Positions 15,429-25,339 are shown, counted from the stretch's first letter. The stretch is DNA of 33,514 nt from Candidatus Chloroploca asiatica (GCF_002532075.1 NZ_LYXE01000146.1:1-33514); one strand, 5' to 3'. The notes: generated by a model from the letters alone, not told the origin. Numbers and translations: made by a program.

Positions 15429-16703
15429 ATGAATCGTGAGCAGCAGATCGCTCAAATTGCCGAGGTTTGGAATTCACCACGTTTTGCCGGAATTGCACGT
15501 GGCTACAGCGCCGAGGAAGTCTATCGTCTAAGGGGTTCGGTACAGCCCGAGTCAACGCTGGCTCGCATGGGTGCCGAACGCCTCTGGAGTCTTTTGCATA
15601 CCGAGCCCTTTGTCAATACCCTTGGTGCGCTCACTGGCAATCAGGCCGTGCAGCAGGTCAAGGCCGGGCTCAAGGCGATCTATCTGTCAGGGTGGCAGGT
15701 TGCCGCTGATGCCAACCTCGCCGGCCAGATGTACCCCGACCAAAGCCTCTATCCCGCTAATAGTGTGCCGATGGTCGTCAAGCGGATCAATCAGGCGCTG
15801 CAGCGCGCTGACCAGATCCAGCACTCCGAGGGCACCGGCGATACCTACTGGTTCGCGCCGATTATTGCCGATGGCGAAGCTGGCTTTGGTGGCCCGCTCA
15901 ATGTCTTTGAGTTGACCAAGGCGATGATCGAGGCCGGCGCCGCTGGCGTCCACTTCGAAGACCAGCTCGCCTCTGAGAAGAAGTGTGGTCACATGGGTGG
16001 CAAGGTGCTCTTGCCGACCCAGCAGGCTGTCCGTAATCTCGTGGCCGCTCGGCTCGCCGCTGATGTGATGGGTGTGCCAACCCTCATTATTGCCCGCACT
16101 GATGCCAATGCCGCCAATTTGATCACCAGTGATGTGGATGAGCGCGACCATCCCTTCCTCACCGGCCAGCGCTCCCCTGAAGGCTTCTATTATGTCAATC
16201 CAGGCCTCGACCAGGCAATCTCACGCGGTCTGGCCTATGCTGAATATGCCGATATGGTCTGGTGTGAGACGGCTGAACCGAGTATCGAGGAGGCGCAGCG
16301 CTTTGCCGATGCGATCCATGCGAAGTATCCCGGTAAGCTGCTCGCCTATAACTGCTCACCAAGCTTCAATTGGAAGAAGAAATTGAGTGATGCCGATATC
16401 GCTCGCTTCCAGCGTGCGATTGGCGAGATGGGCTATAAGTTCCAGTTTGTGACCCTCGCTGGCTTCCATAGCCTCAATTACAGTATGTTTACCCTCGCCC
16501 ACGGCTATAAGGATCGCGGCATGGCTGCCTACTCTGAGTTGCAGCAGGCCGAGTTCGCCGCCGAAGATCAGGGCTATACCGCTACCCGCCATCAGCGCGA
16601 AGTCGGTACTGGCTACTTCGATGAGGTGAGCATGGTGATTTCTGGAGGTACCTCCTCCACCACTGCCCTCGCTGGCTCAACCGAGGCCGAACAGTTCCAC
16701 TAG
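15429..16703 (+). CDS. aceA: Isocitrate lyase
   Basis: This 424-residue enzyme cleaves isocitrate to succinate and glyoxylate, the first step of the glyoxylate shunt, in the cytoplasm. The diagnostic KKCGH loop is intact, with Cys186 as the catalytic residue. The FEDQ, IARTDA and YNCSPSFNW segments of the family are all present. The length matches bacterial aceA. The ATG at 15429 follows AGGAAAGGA; a longer in-frame ORF from 15345 would add 28 residues that do not look like the family and is rejected. Malate synthase, the next enzyme, lies 126 bases downstream. A TATAAT with paired TGTAAC sites upstream suggests regulated transcription. Confidence 0.96.
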   Translation: MNREQQIAQIAEVWNSPRFAGIARGYSAEEVYRLRGSVQPESTLARMGAERLWSLLHTEPFVNTLGALTGNQAVQQVKAGLKAIYLSGWQVAADANLAGQMYPDQSLYPANSVPMVVKRINQALQRADQIQHSEGTGDTYWFAPIIADGEAGFGGPLNVFELTKAMIEAGAAGVHFEDQLASEKKCGHMGGKVLLPTQQAVRNLVAARLAADVMGVPTLIIARTDANAANLITSDVDERDHPFLTGQRSPEGFYYVNPGLDQAISRGLAYAEYADMVWCETAEPSIEEAQRFADAIHAKYPGKLLAYNCSPSFNWKKKLSDADIARFQRAIGEMGYKFQFVTLAGFHSLNYSMFTLAHGYKDRGMAAYSELQQAEFAAEDQGYTATRHQREVGTGYFDEVSMVISGGTSSTTALAGSTEAEQFH

Positions 16704-16733
16704 GCGCGGACGAAGCCGCAGTCCTCAAAAAGA

Positions 16734-16784
16734 TTTCTGCTGACGCACGATGCAAGCAATGCTTGCATCGTGCGTCAGCAGAAA
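16734..16784. terminator. 24-bp perfect hairpin between aceA and aceB
   Basis: TTTCTGCTGACGCACG (from 16734) continues to 16757 and is exactly complementary to 16761-16784 across an AAT loop. No U-tract follows. Since both flanking genes read the same way and work in one pathway, it may be an intercistronic stabiliser or partial terminator that sets the aceA:aceB ratio, rather than a full stop. Confidence 0.6.
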
Positions 16785-16829
16785 GCTGAAAACTATTTCC
16801 ACATGATGAAATAATGAAAGGACGGATCA

Positions 16830-18428
<1,599 letters not shown>

Positions 18429-18437
18429 GGCATTCAC

Positions 18438-18947
18438 ATGAAGACCGAAAATATGCTCTTGATGGTCTATAGTTTCACCAGCGCCAGTCGGGCCGAAGCA
18501 GTTCGCTCTGTCATCGAAACCCTCGACCGGCAGATTGGGGAACGAACCGGGCACTTTGCCGTGGTGATGAAGCGTGAGGATGGCTCGATCAGCCTCCGCG
18601 AGCCGCGTGATTTCGGTGAGGAATTGGCCGATTTGACCACCTCACTGGTCGGCGGTCTCACCTGGTTTGCCTATACGTTCGTTGGCCTGATGGGGACCCA
18701 GCCTGCTGCGTTTGTGGAACGCGTGACCAGTGAGGCAACCCGCCGGATGGTGCGCGAGACGGGCTTTCCCGAGCAGTCGCTCTATGAGATCGGGGCGGAA
18801 CTTGATACCGGCTCGGCCGCGATTGTTGGTCTGATCCCGGCTGAAGAACGCGATGTCCTTGTCGCTGAACTCGAACGACTCGGCGGCAAGCTCTGGGAAC
18901 ATCCAATCCCATCCGCCATTGTCGCTGAATTACACACCGCTACGTAG
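18438..18947 (+). CDS. DUF1269-like protein of unknown function
   Basis: This is a 169-residue protein. An N-terminal alpha/beta half (MVYSFTSASRAEAV...VVMKREDGSISLRE) is followed by a weakly hydrophobic Gly-containing centre and a C-terminal half with GSAAIVGLIPAEERDVLVAELERLGG. This layout and the GSA...LGG pattern match the DUF1269 family as I remember it. No enzymatic motif is seen. It follows aceB by 9 bases and is almost certainly in the same transcript, which suggests co-expression during growth on C2 compounds. A functional link is unproven. Confidence 0.65.
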   Translation: MKTENMLLMVYSFTSASRAEAVRSVIETLDRQIGERTGHFAVVMKREDGSISLREPRDFGEELADLTTSLVGGLTWFAYTFVGLMGTQPAAFVERVTSEATRRMVRETGFPEQSLYEIGAELDTGSAAIVGLIPAEERDVLVAELERLGGKLWEHPIPSAIVAELHTAT

Positions 18948-18959
18948 CCATGAATCACC

Positions 18960-18982
18960 CCGGGGGGCCACTGGCCCCCCGG
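18960..18982. terminator. GC-rich hairpin between convergent genes
   Basis: CCGGGGGGCC and GGCCCCCCGG pair across ACT. The hairpin lies 12 bases after the DUF1269-like gene and 30 bases from the end of the minus-strand gene at 19012, so it can serve both. There is no U-tract. Confidence 0.6.
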
Positions 18983-19011
18983 AAGTAGCAGGCCCGGTCG
19001 TACGCCCGGAC

Positions 19012-19497
19012 TCAGACGCGCATCTGGTGCTCGCGACGAGCATGAACTAGGGTGCAGATCGCATGCGCCGCACAGCGCGGGCATGTCTCACTCATCAGCA
19101 CCGGTGCGGAACCACCCTCCGACGCAATCGCACTAAAATCAAGGGCGAGCACTCGCTGTACGGTTACTCCCCTGATCTTCGCCAGCGCATGATCAACCTG
19201 TTCCATCAACGACTCATCGAGCGTCCCCGCTACCGTAATGCCGTCAAGGGCCAGCACTAGTTCAATCACTGCTTGATCAAGCGCACCGCACCCTACCGTC
19301 GATAGATCAAGGGCAACCCGACGAGCAAGCGCAGCAAAACTCCGAATGGCAGCAAGACTCCACGCGCCACTCGCAATCGACTCCCACGCGATGGCGATCG
19401 ACCGGAAGGCTTCCACCGAGCGGTAGAGATCATTGAGCTGTGCCTGACTAAAGCCTTGGTCTTGTGTCGTTGCAGAGGTTATTCTGCGAACTGCCAT
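19012..19497 (-). CDS. Unknown protein with C-terminal CxxC motif
   Basis: This 161-residue protein is not recognised. It is mostly helical, Ala- and Ser-rich, and lacks a signal peptide. Near the C-terminus CPRC is followed by further Cys and His residues (AHAICTLVHARREH), a possible metal site. The start at 19497 was chosen because GGAGG lies seven bases upstream; the in-frame upstream ORF to 19641 has no ribosome-binding site and would cross a hairpin. It lies downstream of the two-component pair on the same strand, 240 bases away, and could be their target. Confidence 0.55.
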   Translation of the reverse strand: MAVRRITSATTQDQGFSQAQLNDLYRSVEAFRSIAIAWESIASGAWSLAAIRSFAALARRVALDLSTVGCGALDQAVIELVLALDGITVAGTLDESLMEQVDHALAKIRGVTVQRVLALDFSAIASEGGSAPVLMSETCPRCAAHAICTLVHARREHQMRV

Positions 19498-19604
19498 AAT
19501 CTGCCTCCACGCTGGGGTTCTGCACTCAGTCAAGCTGTTGCGACCGATGCACGCATTGTCAGCAGCTCGCCAAAGGAACAGGAAAGGGCTCAATACTTCT
19601 GGCA

Positions 19605-19638
19605 GAAGAACTGTCAGCCCCATTGCAGACAGTTCTTC
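19605..19638 (-). terminator. Hairpin after the response-regulator gene
   Basis: GAAGAACTGTC (19605-19615) pairs perfectly with GACAGTTCTTC (19628-19638) across a 12-nt loop. It lies between the response-regulator gene and the unknown CxxC gene, both on the minus strand. There is no U-tract, so it may be either a terminator or part of the leader of the next gene. A 13-bp direct repeat (GTAGCAATRCGGA at 19685 and 19708) is nearby. Confidence 0.45.
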
Positions 19639-19735
19639 CACTCATAGCCCCTAGCATATCATGCGGCAAATCCGAGCGCACTACGTAGCAATACGGAATG
19701 ATGCTCTGTAGCAATGCGGAGATGTGAGCGCCACG

Positions 19736-20392
19736 TTAGCTATCGAGGCTCACGATGCCACGACGCACGGCATAGCGAATGAGGTCAAGTGGGGTATGCA
19801 AGCCCAGTTTGCGCATCATGCTGGCGCGATGGGTGTCAACGGTACGCACACCAATCATCAGGCGCTCGGCAATTTCGGCGCTGGTCATGCCCTGGGCGGC
19901 CAGGTAGAGGATCTCGCGTTCACGGGCCGTCAGCGTTTCATACAGATCCAGTGTCGTCTCAACCGTCTGTGAAGCATAGGCATCCAGGGCTTTCTCTGAC
20001 AACGGTGGGCTCAGATACCGACGTCCAGCAGCAGCCTGGTGCAAGGCATAGAGAAAATCATTCGAGAGGGCTTCTTTGAGCACGTACGCGGTCACGCCAA
20101 CCCGTAAGGACTCACGGACATACGATTCATCAGAATGCATCGAGAGAATAATAATCCGTGTGCCTGATGAGATCTGACGCGCCTGACGGGCAACTTCAAG
20201 GCCACTCAACCCCGGCATCATCAGATCAACTACCAGGAGGCTCGGTTGCAAACGTTCAACGAGAGCGAGCGCCTCGAGGCCATTGCCAGCCTCACCGACC
20301 ACCGAACAATCCATTTCATTCTCTAACAAGGCTCGCAAGCCAGCCCGTACGACTGCATGGTCATCGGCAAGCACAATGGTCAACACGCCCAT
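19736..20392 (-). CDS. NarL/LuxR-family response regulator
   Basis: This is a 218-residue protein. The receiver domain (about 3-118) has the acidic pair DD, phospho-acceptor Asp56 in VVDLMMPG, and Lys in YVLKEA. The C-terminal GerE HTH (about 150-212) begins LTAREREILYLAAQG. It is a transcription factor activated by the kinase encoded immediately upstream. The start is the ATG at 20392, sharing one base with the kinase stop (TGATG), so translation is coupled and the two are made in fixed ratio. Its targets are unknown; the nearby divergent thioredoxin-fold genes and the gene at 19012 are candidates. Confidence 0.92.
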   Translation of the reverse strand: MGVLTIVLADDHAVVRAGLRALLENEMDCSVVGEAGNGLEALALVERLQPSLLVVDLMMPGLSGLEVARQARQISSGTRIIILSMHSDESYVRESLRVGVTAYVLKEALSNDFLYALHQAAAGRRYLSPPLSEKALDAYASQTVETTLDLYETLTAREREILYLAAQGMTSAEIAERLMIGVRTVDTHRASMMRKLGLHTPLDLIRYAVRRGIVSLDS

Positions 20393-22386
20393 CAAAAGCG
20401 CTCCTCTGGCGGTGTGAGTGGAATCTCAGCCAGTACCCGAACACCCTCGCCAGGTGTCGACTCAACGGTCAAGTATCCACCCGCGAGGCGCACTCGTTCT
20501 TGCATGCCGATCAGTCCACTTGAGCTATACGCGGTCAAGGCAAGCTCCACATCAAAGCCAACCCCTTCATCCATCACCTGAACCGCCAGGATCGCATCGG
20601 TCGCCCAGACTTGCACCAGCGCCCGCGTTACCTTGGCGTGACGCGCCACATTTGTCAGGGCTTCTTGGACGACACGATACGCGGTGGCCCCCACCGACGG
20701 GGTGATCACCTGTTGATCGAGCCCGGCATGCTGCAATTGCACCTGAATGCCAGTCTGATCGCCATAACGTCGGGTAAACCAGACCAGCGCCGGTAAGAGC
20801 CCCAGATCGTCAAGCATCGCGGGCCGCAGATTCAACGAGAGTGTCCGCACCTGAGTGGTGAGTTGATTCACCTGTCGTTGTACCTGGGCGATCCGTTCGC
20901 GCAGCATTTCGACGGGCATCCGGTCCGACACGGTCAACGCAAGGCTCAGACTCGTCAACATCTGGCCGATCTCATCATGGAGTTCGCGGGCCAGATGGGC
21001 GCGCTCGGTCTCTTGCACCGCCACGAGGCGCTCAGAAAGAGCGCGCATCCGTGCCCGTCCACTGGTCACCTCGCCAAAGAGCCGCGCATTTTGCAACGCA
21101 ATCGCCGCAGGCATCGCCAGCAATTCGGCCATGTCAACATGTTCCGGGGTAAAGAAGTTGGCTTCGGCCTTATCAAGGCAAAAGACCCCGATCACCGTTT
21201 CACCCGCCAGCAATGGAACGCCAAACCAGTTGCGGATATGCCCAAACCCTGGACGAACCTGCCAGCGGGTTGCATTGGCCGTATCCATCACCAGAAAGCT
21301 CCGCCGACGTTCAACAATCGGCTTGAGCACGGGATCAGCCCCAACATCCACCGACAAGCCGACGATGCCTTCGGCCGTCCCAAAGCGTTCATAGCCTCGG
21401 GCAGCGCGAAACACAAGCCGATCATCGCCTTCGAGCAAGAGCACCGCTGCACTATCGTAGGGCACCAGGCTACTCAGATGCTCAAGCAGGGCGGCCATCA
21501 CATGGTCGGCATCGAGACTCCGCGTCAATGCCAGATTCGCCGAGTGCAGCACTTCGGCGACATGGCGCGCATGGCGTTCCGCCTCAAGCGCCTGGATCAA
21601 GGCCTCTTCGGTACGACGCCGATCCGTTACATCGCGCGCAATGCCCTCGATCGCGACCGGACGCCCAAGCGTGTCACGGATCAGGCGGTTTCGTTGCTCG
21701 GTCCAGACCAGGTTGCCATTGCGGTGCTGCCAGCGCAGCATGACTGGGTGGCCGCTATGGGCCCCCGACAAGATGGTCTGCAACAAGAGTCGATCACTCG
21801 GATGGACGATCTTGCTGCTCAGATGAGGGTCTTGATAATGCTCTTCGGGGGTATAGCCGAGCATCGTGGTTGCGGCGGGACTGACATACTCAAACCCCGG
21901 ATCGGGCGTAATCCGGTAGCGGTAGATCATATCAACCGCGTTTTCGGCGAGTAGACGAAAGCGCTCTTCACTATTGATCAGTACCGAGGGGGCCTCACTC
22001 TCGGCGGTATGTCTGATTTCCGTTGCCAACAGGCCATACCCAGGCCCGGTCAGCCCATCAAACAAGGGGTAGGCATGCAAGACCCAACGGTGCGAGCGCC
22101 CCTGAACCAGAATATCGAACTGGATTTCGCGTTTGCTTACCCCCGACGAGGCAGCCTGGGCGATCAACTCAAGCACGGCAGGGGCGTGATCACGAAAAAC
22201 CTCACTCGCATGGTGCCTAACATACTCCAGTGACGTTAACCCGATCAGTTCGGCCATCAGGCTATTGAGCATCAAAACTCGCATCTCGGGATCGAGCAAC
22301 GCAATGCCCACTGGTGCATCCAACAACAGTGTCCAGAGCATTGGCATCGTCTCGGTCGAGCCACCCTGTGGCAAGTGCGAGTTCAT
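20392..22386 (-). CDS. PAS-PAS-GAF histidine kinase of the NarX/DesK (HisKA_3) type
   Basis: This 664-residue protein has no transmembrane segment. PAS 1 lies at about 18-125, PAS 2 with its PAC segment at 140-262, GAF at 275-440, HisKA_3 at 455-525 with the phospho-acceptor His470 in ARELHDEIGQ, and HATPase at 565-655 with the VVQEALTNVARHA N-box and DEGVGF G-box. It would sense a cytoplasmic signal through PAS/GAF, possibly a ligand or redox state; no heme or flavin residue can be assigned by eye. AAGGAAGGG precedes the ATG. It is divergent from the thioredoxin-fold genes across an 80-base gap. Confidence 0.92.
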   Translation of the reverse strand: MNSHLPQGGSTETMPMLWTLLLDAPVGIALLDPEMRVLMLNSLMAELIGLTSLEYVRHHASEVFRDHAPAVLELIAQAASSGVSKREIQFDILVQGRSHRWVLHAYPLFDGLTGPGYGLLATEIRHTAESEAPSVLINSEERFRLLAENAVDMIYRYRITPDPGFEYVSPAATTMLGYTPEEHYQDPHLSSKIVHPSDRLLLQTILSGAHSGHPVMLRWQHRNGNLVWTEQRNRLIRDTLGRPVAIEGIARDVTDRRRTEEALIQALEAERHARHVAEVLHSANLALTRSLDADHVMAALLEHLSSLVPYDSAAVLLLEGDDRLVFRAARGYERFGTAEGIVGLSVDVGADPVLKPIVERRRSFLVMDTANATRWQVRPGFGHIRNWFGVPLLAGETVIGVFCLDKAEANFFTPEHVDMAELLAMPAAIALQNARLFGEVTSGRARMRALSERLVAVQETERAHLARELHDEIGQMLTSLSLALTVSDRMPVEMLRERIAQVQRQVNQLTTQVRTLSLNLRPAMLDDLGLLPALVWFTRRYGDQTGIQVQLQHAGLDQQVITPSVGATAYRVVQEALTNVARHAKVTRALVQVWATDAILAVQVMDEGVGFDVELALTAYSSSGLIGMQERVRLAGGYLTVESTPGEGVRVLAEIPLTPPEERF

Positions 22387-22454
22387 GAGGGTCCCTTCCT
22401 TGAAGCTTATGGCTGGACTATAGTATACGATACTCTACGAGCGTACGTACAGTG

Positions 22455-22467
22455 TATAATACATGTA
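22455..22467 (+). promoter_or_regulatory. TATAAT directly in front of a start codon (leaderless promoter)
   Basis: TATAAT at 22455-22460 ends six bases before the ATG at 22467, so transcription would start at or beside the A of the start codon. No Shine-Dalgarno sequence is present. The gap upstream holds dyads AGTAT-ACG-ATACT (22422-22434) and GTACGTAC (22443-22450), which may be operators shared with the divergent kinase gene. Confidence 0.5.
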
Positions 22468-22802
22468 TGACACTCTCGATTGACTATCTCTGGTGGGCCG
22501 AATGCCCATCACACGAAGAAGGACTGGCGCTCCTCCACGCTGTGATTGCCGCCGAAGGGCTTGATGCCGTCATCCGTCTCGTTGAGGTGCGCGACGAAGC
22601 CGACGCCCAACGCCTGCATTTCCTTGGGTCGCCTACGATTCTGGTCAATGGGCAAGACATTGACCCCCATCCCGTTGCAAGTGGTGCTGCCTCGCTCTAT
22701 GCCCTTACCTGTCGTGCCTACCGACGCGACGATGGGCGCATCACCCCCTTGCCAACTCGTGAATGGTTGCGCAGACGCCTGTCTGCGCTCAGTACCTCCT
22801 GA
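22467..22802 (+). CDS. Small thioredoxin-fold protein with a CPSH active-site variant
   Basis: This is a 111-residue protein. The N-terminal WWAECPSHEEGL segment, the cis-Pro-like LGSPTILVNGQDIDP block and the later LTCRAYR match a small family of thioredoxin-like proteins often annotated near mercury or thiol functions. The usual CxxC is reduced to CPSH, so a single Cys remains, which suggests a glutaredoxin-like monothiol or non-redox role. There is no ribosome-binding site and TATAAT lies six bases upstream, so the mRNA is probably leaderless. A second thioredoxin-fold gene follows after 53 bases. Confidence 0.65.
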   Translation: MTLSIDYLWWAECPSHEEGLALLHAVIAAEGLDAVIRLVEVRDEADAQRLHFLGSPTILVNGQDIDPHPVASGAASLYALTCRAYRRDDGRITPLPTREWLRRRLSALSTS

Positions 22803-22855
22803 GACGATCCATGTGATCTTTATCTTCGGGAGCATTGCAAAGGAGCAACAACCAT

Positions 22856-23389
22856 ATGAGTCGACTACCAATTGGCGCCAGCGCCATCCCTTTTGAATTA
22901 CCTGGAGTTGATGGACGCCACTACCGTCTCGAAACGTTCGCTGACCATCAGGTGCTTGGCTTGATCTTTAGTTGCAATCACTGCCCCTATGTGCAGGCCT
23001 GGGAAGAGCGTATGATTGAGTTGCAGCATGAGTATGCTGAGCATGGCGTGGCGCTGGTCTTGCTTAATGCCAATGATCCGCAGAAGTATCCGGTGGATAG
23101 TTTCGAGGCAATGCAACAACGGGCCCAAATGTTCAAGTACCCGTTCCCGTATCTGCATGACCAGCCGCAAACAACCGCACGTGCCTATGGGGCCGAACGT
23201 ACCCCGGAGGTGTTTCTCTTCAACCAGGCCAGAGAACTCGTCTATCATGGGGCGATCGACGACAACCGCGAACCCGAGCATGTGCAGCAGCACTATTTGC
23301 GCAACGCCATTGAGGCAGTGCTGAAACATCAGCCACCGCCAATCAGTGAAACGCCCGCAGTTGGCTGCACGATCAAGTGGTCAGTCTAG
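22856..23389 (+). CDS. Thioredoxin-like (AhpC/TlpA-type) protein
   Basis: This is a 177-residue protein. The sequence PIGASAIPFELPGVDGRHY opens a peroxiredoxin/TlpA-like fold, followed by the redox motif CNHCPY and the segment TPEVFLFN with the cis-Pro. This CNHCPY subgroup is a thioredoxin-family oxidoreductase without known partner. No signal peptide is visible, so it is cytoplasmic. GGAG about ten bases before the ATG supports the start at 22856. It is co-directional with the CPSH protein and probably co-transcribed with it. tRNA-Ser is encoded on the opposite strand immediately after. Confidence 0.8.
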   Translation: MSRLPIGASAIPFELPGVDGRHYRLETFADHQVLGLIFSCNHCPYVQAWEERMIELQHEYAEHGVALVLLNANDPQKYPVDSFEAMQQRAQMFKYPFPYLHDQPQTTARAYGAERTPEVFLFNQARELVYHGAIDDNREPEHVQQHYLRNAIEAVLKHQPPPISETPAVGCTIKWSV

Positions 23390-23397
23390 GTGTGGAG

Positions 23398-23488
23398 TGG
23401 CGGGGAGAGGGAGATTCGAACTCCCGAGGGCTTTTTACACCCTACTCGTTTTCGAGACGAGCACGTTCAACCACTCCGTCATCTCCCC
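23398..23488 (-). tRNA. tRNA-Ser (anticodon CGA)
   Basis: On the minus strand the 91-nt sequence begins GGGGAGATGACGGAGTGGTT and ends CTCCCCGCCA, with 7-bp acceptor pairing and the T-arm GTTCGAATC. The seven-base anticodon loop CTCGAAA gives CGA (23452-23454), which reads UCG. A long variable arm around GGGTGTAAAAAGCCC confirms the serine class. The CCA end is encoded in the DNA. It is convergent with the thioredoxin-like gene, which ends only 9 bases away. Confidence 0.95.
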
Positions 23489-23545
23489 GAGTGTCTGCTG
23501 TATTATACGCCGATGTGCGAATGCGTCAAGTGAAGGATTGATACG

Positions 23546-24094
23546 ATGTCACACCAACAAGAACGAGGACTCCGCTTACAAGGTGAGGATCTTGGCCGTG
23601 CGCTGGTCTTTTCGAGTTTCTGGGGTTCGATCTTTTATCTGCTCGCTTTTGTGAGTCAGTTGCTCACCTTTCGTCGGCCACCAGCCGAGGTGCAGAGCAA
23701 AACGGCGCTCACAGGGGCGGGCATCTTTGTGGGTGGCTTTGTCGGGTTGGGCAGCCTTGGCATCGCTACCGTATCCCTCCTCAAAGGGCAATCGCCCGCC
23801 GAACAGGCCCGTGAGCAGCTTGGCACCGCCGGTGAAGGCGGAAGCAATAGTGTGTTTGGAACGGCCCTCGGGGCAAGTCTCGGCTCGATCGTGCCCTTCA
23901 GTTTTGCTGTCGGGAGCATGCGCCTTGCCGAGCGGATCGCCGGTATACCCGCAGTAGGGCCTCAGGAACATATCGATTTGCCGCGTGCCGCTGCGGTGAA
24001 TGCGCTGCTAACAGCCCTGATCGCTGCCGCAGTAACCCGGATTACCGGCTGGGTCGCTCGCGATGCCCGGGCCGCCGAACGGACACGGATGTAA
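23546..24094 (+). CDS. Small integral membrane protein of unknown function
   Basis: This is a 182-residue protein. Hydrophobic segments at about residues 18-42, 55-80 (Gly-rich GAGIFVGGFVGLGSLG), 105-125 and 148-168 suggest four membrane helices. No recognised motif or family was found. AAGGA lies about nine bases before the ATG. The gene stands alone between the tRNA and the E1-beta gene; a hairpin follows 7 bases after its stop, so it is probably not co-transcribed with the dehydrogenase. Confidence 0.6.
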   Translation: MSHQQERGLRLQGEDLGRALVFSSFWGSIFYLLAFVSQLLTFRRPPAEVQSKTALTGAGIFVGGFVGLGSLGIATVSLLKGQSPAEQAREQLGTAGEGGSNSVFGTALGASLGSIVPFSFAVGSMRLAERIAGIPAVGPQEHIDLPRAAAVNALLTALIAAAVTRITGWVARDARAAERTRM

Positions 24095-24101
24095 CCATCT
24101 C

Positions 24102-24131
24102 GGGCTGGCTGTGGCCCCGCCTGGCCAGCCC
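24102..24131 (+). terminator. Hairpin after the small membrane protein gene
   Basis: GGGCTGGC (24102-24109) pairs with GCCAGCCC (24124-24131) around a 14-nt loop. The GCTGGC/GCCAGC core is the same as in the hairpins at 8646 and 29148. A clean U-tract is lacking. Confidence 0.45.
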
Positions 24132-24167
24132 TCTTGCCTTGATGTTGATGTTGTTGAGGAGTGACCA

Positions 24168-25208
24168 ATGACCTGGGATCAGGGCCTGCACAAAGGTGTA
24201 ACTACCCTCGCTGCTGAGGACACCACCCAAACCGTGCGTGAATTGACCTATCTCGAAGCAATCCGCGATGGCTTGCGTTTTGCCCTGCAACACGATCCGT
24301 CGGTGGTCTTACTCGGTGAAGATATCGGGGCCTATGGCGGTGCATTCAAAGTAACCCAGGGCTTGCTTGATGAATTTGGCGCCGACCGGGTCATTGATAC
24401 GCCGATGGCCGAACTGGCGATGATCTATGCCGCCGTCGGGATGAGTTTCCAGGGTTTTCATCCGGTGGTTGAGATGCAGTTCGCCGATTTTATTTCGACC
24501 GGCTTTGATGCGCTTGTCCAGTTTGCCGCGACAAACCATTATCGCTGGGGGCAGTCTGTCCCCATCACGATCCGCGCCCCTGGTGCGGGTGGTCTTCGGG
24601 CCGGCCCCTTCCATTCGCAGAGTAACGAGGCCTGGTTTGTCCACACGCCCGGCCTCAAGGTGGTTGCCCCAGCAACGCCTGCGGATGCACGTGGCCTCTT
24701 GCTCAGCGCGATCCGCGATCCGAATCCCGTGATCTACTATGAAACCAAGTACCTCTATCGTTCGCTGAAGGGTGCCGTGCCCGAAGGCGAGGTGACGATT
24801 CCGCTTGGCGAGGCGGCGCTCCGTAAGTCAGGTGAGGAGTTGTCGATCATTACCTATGGGGCCATGGTTCACGAGTCACTCGCCGCCGCCGCACACCTGG
24901 AACGCGAAGGCCACAGCATCGAGGTGCTCGATCTGCGTACCCTCAAACCCCTCGATGAAGCGGCGATCCTCGCGACGGCTCGCCGTACGGGCAAAGTGCT
25001 CATTGTTCACGAAGCCAACCGTACCTGCGGTGTCGGGGCCGAAGTCGCGGCGCTGATTGCCAATGAGGCCTTTGCGTACCTCGATGGCCCGATCAGTCGC
25101 CTTGCCGGCCCCGATACCCCTGTGCCCTATAGTCCACCGCTCGAAGACGCCCATCGCCCCGGGGCCAGTGCCATCATCACCGCTACCCGTGAATTATTGG
25201 CCTATTAG
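24168..25208 (+). CDS. 2-oxoacid dehydrogenase E1 beta subunit (pyruvate or branched-chain type)
   Basis: This 346-residue protein matches the beta subunit of thiamine-diphosphate-dependent E1: an N-terminal pyrimidine-binding region with LLGEDIG and GAFKVTQGL, the DTPMAE...IYAAVG block, FADF...FDALVQ, and a C-terminal transketolase-type domain (LSIITYGAMVHESL...VEVLDLRTLKPLD-like). With an alpha subunit and E2/E3 it would decarboxylate pyruvate or a branched 2-oxoacid in the cytoplasm. Substrate cannot be told from sequence by eye. GAGGAG lies about seven bases before the ATG. No alpha subunit, E2 or E3 gene lies beside it, which is unusual. Confidence 0.9.
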   Translation: MTWDQGLHKGVTTLAAEDTTQTVRELTYLEAIRDGLRFALQHDPSVVLLGEDIGAYGGAFKVTQGLLDEFGADRVIDTPMAELAMIYAAVGMSFQGFHPVVEMQFADFISTGFDALVQFAATNHYRWGQSVPITIRAPGAGGLRAGPFHSQSNEAWFVHTPGLKVVAPATPADARGLLLSAIRDPNPVIYYETKYLYRSLKGAVPEGEVTIPLGEAALRKSGEELSIITYGAMVHESLAAAAHLEREGHSIEVLDLRTLKPLDEAAILATARRTGKVLIVHEANRTCGVGAEVAALIANEAFAYLDGPISRLAGPDTPVPYSPPLEDAHRPGASAIITATRELLAY

Positions 25209-25231
25209 GAGGGGTGCAGCCCCAGCCTACA

Positions 25232-25274
25232 CGGGTTGGTTCGGGCACACGTGCCGTGTGCCCGAACCAACCCG
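25232..25274. terminator. Perfect 20-bp-arm hairpin after the E1-beta gene
   Basis: CGGGTTGGTTCGGGCACACG (25232-25251) is exactly complementary to 25255-25274 across a TGC loop. It stands 24 bases past the stop. There is no U-tract; the stem is long enough to act as a Rho-independent pause or RNA stabiliser. Confidence 0.6.
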
Positions 25275-25309
25275 GAAGAGAACGTAACCAGACTGTCACG
25301 CTCAAACGC

Positions 25310-25339
25310 TTGACCAGACCCTTCCTCATATGCTAGCAT
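25310..25339 (+). promoter_or_regulatory. Weak candidate promoter of the M23/LamG gene
   Basis: TTGACC (25310-25315) is followed 18 bases later by TAGCAT (25334-25339), with an extended -10 TG at 25331. The predicted start of transcription is about 35 bases before the GTG start. The -10 match is poor, so this is tentative. Confidence 0.3.
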
